DNA of 59,486 nucleotides from Candidatus Aminicenantota bacterium (GTDB taxonomy: Bacteria; Acidobacteriota; Aminicenantia; UBA2199): contig JAPKZK010000037.1 in assembly GCA_026393835.1 (NCBI GenBank), forward strand, positions 1 through 59,486, given 5' to 3'. The translations under genes and the position numbers were made by a program. Below the pieces are notes generated by a model. It had not been told where the DNA came from. It worked only from the letters and a program-made list of their open reading frames with translations, and ran no database searches. Shown in pieces: positions 44,093 through 50,207 of this stretch. Within the stretch, counting starts at the first letter, position 1. Every line of letters begins with the position of its first letter.

Positions 44093-45022
44093 TTAATAAC
44101 TTCCTTTTTTAGCGGCTGCCCCGGTGACGATGGCCACACTGGCGGAAGCGCCGATGCGGTTGGCCCCGGCTTTGATCATTTTTTCCGCGTCCTCATGGGT
44201 GCGGATGCCGCCGGAAGCTTTGACTTCCATATCGCTGCCGACGACGCGCCTCATTAATGCGATATCTTCCACGGTAGCGCCGCCGCCGCCGAAACCGGTA
44301 GACGTTTTAACAAAAGCGGCCCCGGCTGTTTTAGCCAATATACAGGCGGTGATTTTCTCTTCATCATTCAACTGGGACGTTTCGATAATCACTTTTACTT
44401 TATGCGGCCGGGACGCTTCAACTACTGATTTGATATCGTCATAAACCAGGTGGTAATCTTTCGATTTTAACGCGCCGATATTGATGACCATATCGATTTC
44501 CTGCGCCCCGGCGCGGACCGCTTCCCTGGCTTCGAAAGCTTTGGACTGGCTGGAGGCCGCGCCCAAAGGGAACCCGACGACGGCAATGGGCTTCACCGGG
44601 CTTCCTTTTAACTGCCGCGCCACCAGGGGAATATTGGCGGAATTGACGCAAACCGTGGCAAAACTGTATTGCCTGGCCTCTTCGCATACTTTTATCAACT
44701 GCTCCTTCGTGGCGTCGGGTTTCAACAGGGTGTGATCGATCATCGCCGCCAGGGTTTTATCTATTTTGGAACCGTTGATCCCGGCTTTGGCGCCGATGCG
44801 GTCGGCGCCGGTGCTTAATATATTCCGGACGGCTTCCGGTTTCCGGGTAGCGCAGTGCCCGCAATCGATGCAATCGCGGTCCGAGGAGATGCAGCCCTCG
44901 CCCCCCCTTACCGCGGCGGCCATGGGGTCAAAAACACCCCGCTCCCGCAGCTTTTCGGTTACCCTCCGGGTTATCAACTCTACCAGTTGATCGATATTGC
45001 GGTCATCGATTCCATTCGACAT
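44093..45022 (-). CDS. deoC: deoxyribose-phosphate aldolase with N-terminal targeting helix and Cys cluster
   Basis: A 309-residue DeoC, some 85 residues longer at the N-terminus than plain bacterial DERA. Residues 1-28 are an amphipathic helix (DQLVELITRRVTEKLRER) like BMC cargo peptides. Residues 29-85 are a linker with Cys44, Cys51, Cys54 and Cys57 (C-x6-C-x2-C-x2-C), a possible zinc or Fe-S site. The TIM barrel follows: DHTLLKPD, Asp177 in EIDMVINIG, Schiff-base Lys239 in VKTSTGF and Lys268 in VKASGGIR. It splits 2-deoxyribose 5-phosphate into acetaldehyde and glyceraldehyde 3-phosphate. The acetaldehyde would feed the aldehyde dehydrogenase of the operon. Its start directly follows the stop codon of the upstream BMC-P gene. 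Confidence 0.93.
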   Translation of the reverse strand: MSNGIDDRNIDQLVELITRRVTEKLRERGVFDPMAAAVRGGEGCISSDRDCIDCGHCATRKPEAVRNILSTGADRIGAKAGINGSKIDKTLAAMIDHTLLKPDATKEQLIKVCEEARQYSFATVCVNSANIPLVARQLKGSPVKPIAVVGFPLGAASSQSKAFEAREAVRAGAQEIDMVINIGALKSKDYHLVYDDIKSVVEASRPHKVKVIIETSQLNDEEKITACILAKTAGAAFVKTSTGFGGGGATVEDIALMRRVVGSDMEVKASGGIRTHEDAEKMIKAGANRIGASASVAIVTGAAAKKGSY

Positions 45023-45298
45023 TTAATCCTCCTTTATGGTGACTTTGTCCACCACCCCGACAATGACGGAATGAAACGGGTCATCTTTGGTTCCTAACAA
45101 TTGCCGGGCGGTGTTGCCCTCTTGCTCCACCAACACCACATCGCCGGGGCCGGCATTGACGGTATCGCAAGATATAAACGATGCGCCAATGTCTTTGCCG
45201 GTCTCATCGATGGGCTGCACCAGTAAAAACTTATGGCCTTTAAAACTGGGGTGCTTCTGCGTTGCAACAACGTTTCCAATAACCCTGACCAATTTCAT
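45023..45298 (-). CDS. BMC-P (EutN/CcmL) pentamer shell protein, copy 3
   Basis: A 91-residue EutN/CcmL protein with the usual start MKLVRVIGNVVATQKHPSFKG. Later it has LLVQPIDETG, GPGDVVLVEQEGNTARQLLG and SVIVGVVDKV. Pentamers cap the vertices of the icosahedral shell. Its stop is directly followed by the deoC start. It is one of three diverged BMC-P genes in the operon, a number typical of several BMC types including the Planctomycetes one. Confidence 0.93.
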   Translation of the reverse strand: MKLVRVIGNVVATQKHPSFKGHKFLLVQPIDETGKDIGASFISCDTVNAGPGDVVLVEQEGNTARQLLGTKDDPFHSVIVGVVDKVTIKED

Positions 45299-45350
45299 AG
45301 TTTATTTCCTTTCGCGATTCGCGTGTTTCGCCAGTATCGCGGGCCGTTTT

Positions 45351-45659
45351 TCAATATTTATCGAAAATATCTTTTTCATCTGTTATGCCTTTATCTTCGA
45401 CATTGACCTGGTCTACGATCCCGGTAATGGCGGCATCCACCGGCGCAAAGGGTTCGGGAAGGGCCAATGTGGATTCCCTGGCCAGGGTATAGTAAACTAA
45501 ATCGCCGTACCCGGCCTGGACCGTATCGATGGCCGCCACGGCCTCGCCGCTGTTCTGCAGCTTCTCATTCACCGGCTGGATCATTAGGATTTTTAAGTTT
45601 TTAATGCTGTCTACCTTCCGCGTGGCAACGACTGTTCCGATTACTTTTGCTAATCTCAT
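45351..45659 (-). CDS. BMC-P (EutN/CcmL) pentamer shell protein, copy 2
   Basis: A 102-residue EutN/CcmL protein: MRLAKVIGTVVATRKVDSIKN, LMIQPVNEKL, GYGDLVYYTLARESTLAL and AAITGIVDQVNV. The C-terminal tail (EDKGITDEKDIFDKY) is longer than in copy 3. The vertex position is known for the family. Which of the three copies is used, or whether they mix, cannot be told. Confidence 0.92.
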   Translation of the reverse strand: MRLAKVIGTVVATRKVDSIKNLKILMIQPVNEKLQNSGEAVAAIDTVQAGYGDLVYYTLARESTLALPEPFAPVDAAITGIVDQVNVEDKGITDEKDIFDKY

Positions 45660-45717
45660 GTTTTAACCCTTATTTTTGTCCGTGTTCGTCCGTGTTCGTC
45701 CGTGGCTAAGTTTTTTT

Positions 45718-46275
45718 TCACCAGTAGACTCCTTTTTCGATCAATTCCGGGTGCGGAGACGGGATCAACTCACAGGCCGCCAACATACCCTCCTTAGCAG
45801 CGTACTGTTTGGCCGCTTCCAACGAAGCTTCCACATCGGCCAGGTCCCCGGTCATCACAAAATACCCCTTCCCGCCCAAACCATTGGCCAACCGGAGCTC
45901 TACCAATTGGACGGAGGTTGTTTTAGCCGCTATGTCGGCCGCTAACACACAAACGGCGACAGAAAACGTTTCGATGATACCGATGGCGCCGAACGTATCG
46001 ATTTTGACGGCGGCGGAAAGCGCCGGGATAATGTCCTCATGAACCCGCGGTAAAAAAAGATCGGCAATGACCATGTCTTTCCCGCTTTCAAGCCCGGCTT
46101 TCATGGCTTCTTCCACATCGGCTACTTCGCCGCAGATTATAGTAATGTATTTGCCGGGGCACACGGGATGCGTTTCGATGATCCGCACCGGCGCTTTTTT
46201 AACCATGGCGTCGCAAGAGTAGATGCCCCTGGCTACCGACTTGTATTCGATCATTCCTAAGGCCGGCTCTTTCAT
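45718..46275 (-). CDS. PduT-like BMC-T shell protein with a probable Fe-S cysteine
   Basis: A 185-residue protein with two BMC domains: ALGMIEYKSVARGIYSCDAM and FGAIGIIETFSVAVCVLAAD. The first domain has Cys39 in THPVCPGKY, placed like the Cys of PduT that holds a [4Fe-4S] cluster at the pore of the trimer. The neighbouring upstream gene is a PduS-like electron-transfer protein, the known partner of PduT. The pair could pass electrons through the shell. This pairing makes the PduT assignment stronger than the motif alone. Confidence 0.9.
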   Translation of the reverse strand: MKEPALGMIEYKSVARGIYSCDAMVKKAPVRIIETHPVCPGKYITIICGEVADVEEAMKAGLESGKDMVIADLFLPRVHEDIIPALSAAVKIDTFGAIGIIETFSVAVCVLAADIAAKTTSVQLVELRLANGLGGKGYFVMTGDLADVEASLEAAKQYAAKEGMLAACELIPSPHPELIEKGVYW

Positions 46276-46306
46276 TTTATGTTATCCTTTTTCATTTGCA
46301 TCATTA

Positions 46307-47644
46307 TTAATTGCATATTTCGATCCATGCCCCGGCGACTTCGGTTACTGTCCCGGCAATGGGGGCATGGTAAACCGCCCCGGTTTTGTCCGAAGGAGAC
46401 GCGGCTATCACATCGCCCATTTTTACTTTCCGGCCCGGCGCTACTGTGGGCTCCGCGGGGACGCCGGTGTGCCGGTTAAGCGGAACCCTGACCCGCCCAA
46501 CGCTTCGATACCCGGTAAAAGGGGTGTTCTTCACATACTGGGAAAGGCCCAGTTTCTTAATTACCGTGGGCAGGGAAACTTTCCGGTACTCCAACTCCGG
46601 GACGATATTGATATCGGAACGATGGTGGGGGTTTTTAACGCCCCTGGCGGTTAATAGTTTTTTATATTGGGCGTATACTTTGCGCGGGGAAAGCAGCATG
46701 AAATCGCAGGCGATGAGTTCGCACACCCCGCACTGGCTGCACAGGAATGCAGACGTGACATGTTCGGTGGGCTCCGACTGGTTATAATCGATGGTGCGCA
46801 TGGTCATATGGGGATACAATGCATGGCCCAGCAAATTGCGCGGGCAGAGGTCCGAACAGCGGAAACATTGACAACAGGCGGCTTTGGATTTTTTGACCAT
46901 GCGGGAAATAGTCGTACGCTGCATGTTTATAATGAAATGGTCTTCGGGCAATGCGATAACGCCGGAGGTGGTTTTGGCTATGCCCTGGTTCCGGTTCTCG
47001 ACGATGCAGCCCATCATGGGGCCGCCGTCGATGATTACATCCGTGGGCTGAAGGGTTCCCCCGGCCATTTGAATTAAATCGTTGTACGGGGTTCCGATGG
47101 GAACGGTAATGACCTGGGGTTGTTTCACTGAACCGGCAATGGTAACGGGCCGTTCGGTGACCGGTTTGCCGTCCACGGCGTGGGCCACCTGGGCCAGGCT
47201 GAGCACGTTACCCACCAGCACGCCTACCTGGAGTGGGAGTCCGCCTTCGGGGATGATGCGGCGGGTAACGTCGTAGACGGTTAAGAACTCGTCGCCGGCG
47301 GGATAATAGTTTTCCAGGAAATGGAGTTTGATGTTCCCGTCCGTGGGGAGTTCTTTGGTCAGGGCAGCGGCAACGTCTTTGTAATGTGCTTTTATTGCGA
47401 TGTACCCGGTTTTGGCGCCGGTTGCGATCATGGCGTATTGGAGGCCCCGGATAACCAGGCCGGGGTTTTCTTTTAATAGGGTTTTATCCGAGGTCAGGAG
47501 GGGTTCGCATTCGCTGCCATTGGCGATGACGGTATCGACCCGGCAATTTAGTTTTATATGGGTGGGGAAACCGCCGCCTCCGGCGCCGATGACTCCTGCT
47601 GCGTGAACGGCTTTAATAATTTCACCCGATGTTTTGTCAATCAT
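46307..47644 (-). CDS. pduS: PduS-like (RnfC-type) flavin/iron-sulfur protein
   Basis: A 445-residue protein from the ATG at 47644 (MIDKTSGEII). The frame is open 26 codons upstream, but that part is hairpin-repeat sequence. The glycine-rich GVIGAGGGGFPTHIK is the NADH/FMN-binding RnfC/NuoF-like start. Two [4Fe-4S] motifs follow: Cys257-x2-Cys260-x2-Cys263-x3-Cys267-Pro and Cys302-x2-Cys305-x2-Cys308-x4-Cys313. A C-terminal barrel-sandwich part (VAPGRKVKMGDVIA ... APIAGTVTEV) ends the protein. It should reoxidise NADH formed by the aldehyde dehydrogenase, or pass electrons to cobalamin or out of the compartment. No B12-dependent enzyme is present here, so electron export is the likelier role. 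Confidence 0.9.
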   Translation of the reverse strand: MIDKTSGEIIKAVHAAGVIGAGGGGFPTHIKLNCRVDTVIANGSECEPLLTSDKTLLKENPGLVIRGLQYAMIATGAKTGYIAIKAHYKDVAAALTKELPTDGNIKLHFLENYYPAGDEFLTVYDVTRRIIPEGGLPLQVGVLVGNVLSLAQVAHAVDGKPVTERPVTIAGSVKQPQVITVPIGTPYNDLIQMAGGTLQPTDVIIDGGPMMGCIVENRNQGIAKTTSGVIALPEDHFIINMQRTTISRMVKKSKAACCQCFRCSDLCPRNLLGHALYPHMTMRTIDYNQSEPTEHVTSAFLCSQCGVCELIACDFMLLSPRKVYAQYKKLLTARGVKNPHHRSDINIVPELEYRKVSLPTVIKKLGLSQYVKNTPFTGYRSVGRVRVPLNRHTGVPAEPTVAPGRKVKMGDVIAASPSDKTGAVYHAPIAGTVTEVAGAWIEICN

Positions 47645-47647
47645 TGT

Positions 47648-47790
47648 TGTTCTTTGCCTTCGGCGACCAGAAACCTTTTTGAAAAAAACCCTCACGGAGG
47701 GTGAGGTTTCTGGACTTCCCAAAACTTTTGTTTAGATAAAAGTTTTGTGGGGGTCCAGGGGGCGGTTTTTCAAAAGAGCCCCCTGGTTCT
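47648..47790. repeat. dispersed multi-hairpin element, copy 4 (inside the BMC operon)
   Basis: Three hairpins: CCAGAAACC/GGTTTCTGG enclosing ACCCTC-ACG-GAGGGT; CCCAAAACTTTT/AAAAGTTTTGTGGG; and CCAGGGGGC/GCCCCCTGG. It fills the gap between the aldehyde dehydrogenase and pduS genes. Confidence 0.8.
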
Positions 47791-49234
47791 AAACAATCCT
47801 GAAATATCCACTGAGTACACATCTCCTGGTCCTGGTAAAATGACGCGCCGTAGTCAACCCCTCGCCGGTTGGCGAAGCAATAGTAAACGAAGTCGGCCCC
47901 TCGCCCCCCATCCCTAACCCGGCTAACGCCATACCATTCTTAACAAAAATAGAAGTGTTCATCTTTACCGCCATCCGGTGCATATGATCGATGTTTTTCG
48001 AATGAATCACGGCAGTATGAAAACAACCTCCTTCCAATCGATAAGCCAACTCAATGGCCTCATCGATATCCTTAACCCGGATAAACGGAACCACCGGCAT
48101 CAATAACTCCTCCTTTGCAAACGGATGATCCGGACCGGTTTCCACGATACCCAGACGCTTGTGCGGATCGACCTCCATGCCGATCTCCGCCAGTATTTTC
48201 TGAATATCCTGCCCCACCCATTTTTTATTGGGGCAGCCGTTATGATCCAGCAGGACTTTTTCCAGGCGCCGAGCCTGGTAAGCGCCGATTTCGACGGCCC
48301 CGTGGTTCAACAACGATTTCTTAAGGCCCTCGGCCGCATTTTTAGTAACTATGATTTCTTTTTCCACCACACAGATAATATTATTATCGCAGCTTGCGCT
48401 GGCAACGATATCTTTGCCGGCTTTATCCAGGTCGGCCGTATCATCCACCACTACCGGAGGGTTCCCCGGACCCGCGGCGATGACACGTTTCCCCGATTTC
48501 ATGGCCGCGGCTACCACTGCCGGGCCGCCGGTCACCACCAATAAACGAATCTTCGGGTGTTTCATTAACTCCCCGGCGGATTCGATGGTGGGATTAAAGA
48601 CGGTAGTAAAAAGGTTAGGTGGGCCGCCTTCGGATATAACGGCTCTATTCATAAGGTCGATGGTAAAAGCGGAGATTTTTTTTGCCGATGGGTGGGGGTT
48701 GAACACCACCGCGTTGCCCCCGGCGATCATACCGATACCGTTGCAGATGATGGTTTCCGAAGGGTTGGTGCAGGGGGTAATGCTGCCGATGACGCCGTAT
48801 GGCGCGTGTTCCTGGATGGTTAAACCGTCGTCGCCGCTAAAAGCTTCCGGTTCCAGGTCTTCGACGCCGGGAGTTTTCAAGATAACAAGGCGGTTTTTTC
48901 CCAGCTTGTCTTCGTAACGTCCCAGCCCGGTTTCATCCACGGCGATCCGGGCCAGTTCTTTCAAGTGGGCCAGACATATCTCGCGGATGGCGGCGATTAT
49001 TTTTTTGCGCTGTTCAACGGGAACGGATTTATATTCCAGGAAAGCTTTTTCCGCGGCGGTTGCGGCGGAATCGATGCATGGGAAAGAGCCGAGGTTACCT
49101 TCGAATTGCGGCAAGGAGATGCTCACCTTTTCCCGGGTTGGTATTTTCGGTTGGGCTTGTTCTAAATTCCCGGTGGATAATTGCTCCACCACCCGATCGA
49201 CGATGGCCTCGATCTGATTATCCGAAACTTCCAT
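47789..49234 (-). CDS. CoA-acylating aldehyde dehydrogenase (PduP/EutE type) of the BMC
   Basis: A 481-residue dehydrogenase. Residues 1-20 (MEVSDNQIEAIVDRVVEQLS) form an amphipathic helix followed by a Gln/Pro linker, the typical N-terminal encapsulation peptide of PduP. The catalytic domain has APYGVIGSITPCTNPSET, AAGPGNPPVVV and the catalytic Cys288 in CDNNIICVVEKE. It converts short aldehydes with CoA and NAD+ to acyl-CoA. In this locus acetaldehyde from DeoC and possibly lactaldehyde from the class II aldolase are the candidates. No PduL phosphotransacylase, acetate/propionate kinase or alcohol dehydrogenase is found in the window, so CoA and NAD recycling must be coded elsewhere or rely on pduS. 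Confidence 0.93.
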   Translation of the reverse strand: MEVSDNQIEAIVDRVVEQLSTGNLEQAQPKIPTREKVSISLPQFEGNLGSFPCIDSAATAAEKAFLEYKSVPVEQRKKIIAAIREICLAHLKELARIAVDETGLGRYEDKLGKNRLVILKTPGVEDLEPEAFSGDDGLTIQEHAPYGVIGSITPCTNPSETIICNGIGMIAGGNAVVFNPHPSAKKISAFTIDLMNRAVISEGGPPNLFTTVFNPTIESAGELMKHPKIRLLVVTGGPAVVAAAMKSGKRVIAAGPGNPPVVVDDTADLDKAGKDIVASASCDNNIICVVEKEIIVTKNAAEGLKKSLLNHGAVEIGAYQARRLEKVLLDHNGCPNKKWVGQDIQKILAEIGMEVDPHKRLGIVETGPDHPFAKEELLMPVVPFIRVKDIDEAIELAYRLEGGCFHTAVIHSKNIDHMHRMAVKMNTSIFVKNGMALAGLGMGGEGPTSFTIASPTGEGLTTARHFTRTRRCVLSGYFRIV

Positions 49235-49282
49235 TACGAATCTCCATTATCAGTGTAATCCGTGTAATCTGTGGACATTTTT

Positions 49283-49570
49283 TCATTTAACGTACCGTTT
49301 TTCGCCGTCGATTTCGATCACATCGACGATGGCCATAATGACCGTATCCACAGGTTTATCCTTTGTGATATCCGTTTGTCGGGCCGAGCTGCCGGCGGCG
49401 GTGAGAACCACTTCGCCCACGCCGGCGCCCACGGAATCAACCGCCACTACAAAACCTGAAGTGGTTTTGCCGTCGAAATCCACATTTTTAACCACATGAA
49501 ATTTCAACCCGGTCAGTTTTTCGTCTTTCTGGGTAGAAACAACGGTTCCGACTATTTTTCCCAGTTGCAT
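49283..49570 (-). CDS. BMC-P (EutN/CcmL) pentamer shell protein, copy 1
   Basis: A 95-residue EutN/CcmL protein: MQLGKIVGTVVSTQKDEKLTG, FHVVKNVDFDGK, GVGEVVLTAAGSSARQTD and DTVIMAIVDVIEIDGEKRYV. It is the first of three vertex proteins and the second gene of the operon. The A/T-rich gap before it (49571-49650) holds a 7-bp microsatellite. Confidence 0.92.
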   Translation of the reverse strand: MQLGKIVGTVVSTQKDEKLTGLKFHVVKNVDFDGKTTSGFVVAVDSVGAGVGEVVLTAAGSSARQTDITKDKPVDTVIMAIVDVIEIDGEKRYVK

Positions 49571-49597
49571 TGTTAGCTCCCGTTCTCATCCATCGAT

Positions 49598-49639
49598 AAT
49601 TATTAATTGTCAATGGTTAATTGTAAATTGTAAATTATT
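49598..49639. repeat. 7-bp microsatellite (AATTGTA, six units)
   Basis: AATTATT, AATTGTC, AATGGTT, AATTGTA, AATTGTA, AATTATT in a row, between the BMC-H and first BMC-P genes. Confidence 0.75.
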
Positions 49640-49650
49640 AACCGGGGAAG

Positions 49651-49947
49651 TTATTTAGCCGGTTTTTTAGGGTTGCGACCGAGGGGAAGGGAGTTATCGA
49701 TATTTTCATGGGGTCTGGGTATAACGTGGACAGAAATCAGTTCACCAACTTTTTCAGCGGCCCTGGCGCCTGCTTCGGTAGCGGCTTTCACAGCGGCGAC
49801 GTCGCCTCTTACGATAGCGGTAGTATAGCCCCCGCCGATTTTTTCATAGCCCACCAGTTCGACTTTAGCGGCTTTTAGCATGGCATCGGATGCTTCCACC
49901 ATTGCCACGAACCCCCTGGTTTCGATCATTCCAAGTGCGTCAGACAT
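49651..49947 (-). CDS. BMC-H hexameric shell protein
   Basis: A 98-residue single-domain BMC (PF00936) protein, the main facet protein of the shell: [40 protein letters not shown] and [12 protein letters not shown]. The pore loop is GGGYT. Its last residues ([12 protein letters not shown]) form a short basic tail. It is the promoter-proximal gene of the operon, as expected for the most abundant shell part, with AAAGGAGGA in front of the ATG. It is the only BMC-H in the window. Confidence 0.95.
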   Translation of the reverse strand: MSDALGMIETRGFVAMVEASDAMLKAAKVELVGYEKIGGGYTTAIVRGDVAAVKAATEAGARAAEKVGELISVHVIPRPHENIDNSLPLGRNPKKPAK

Positions 49948-49995
49948 AGAGTCCTCCTTTAAATTAAAAGTTCAATCGATTTGATTCAGGGCTGT

Positions 49996-50024
49996 ATTAT
50001 AATGGAAATCGAAATGATTATCAA
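49996..50024 (-). promoter_or_regulatory. promoter of the BMC operon
   Basis: On the minus strand TTGATA (50024-50019), 17-bp spacer, TATAAT (50001-49996), about 48 nt before the BMC-H start. No regulator gene or clear operator is seen next to it. Confidence 0.7.
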
Positions 50025-50158
50025 TAGGACCTCCTGCGAATGTGAGAATAAGTGCGAATGATGTTTTAATCGTATTCGGTGAAGTAAACGACATCGAAAC
50101 CCTGGACGAAACCATGAATCCATTCGTGATGGACTCCCCAAGGGAGGAGACTTTTTCC

Positions 50159-50187
50159 TTGACTTTTTTTCCTGATCGTGATATTTT
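50159..50187 (+). promoter_or_regulatory. promoter of the methylase/nuclease pair
   Basis: TTGACT at 50159-50164, 17-bp spacer, TATTTT at 50182-50187, then GGAGA and the ATG at 50208. Confidence 0.55.
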
Positions 50188-50207
50188 CTTTACCGGAGAA
50201 ACAAAAA

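Noticed and set aside
47645..47722. 26-codon N-terminal extension of the PduS-like protein
   Set aside because: The extension is translated hairpin repeat. Homology and the normal start begin at 47644.
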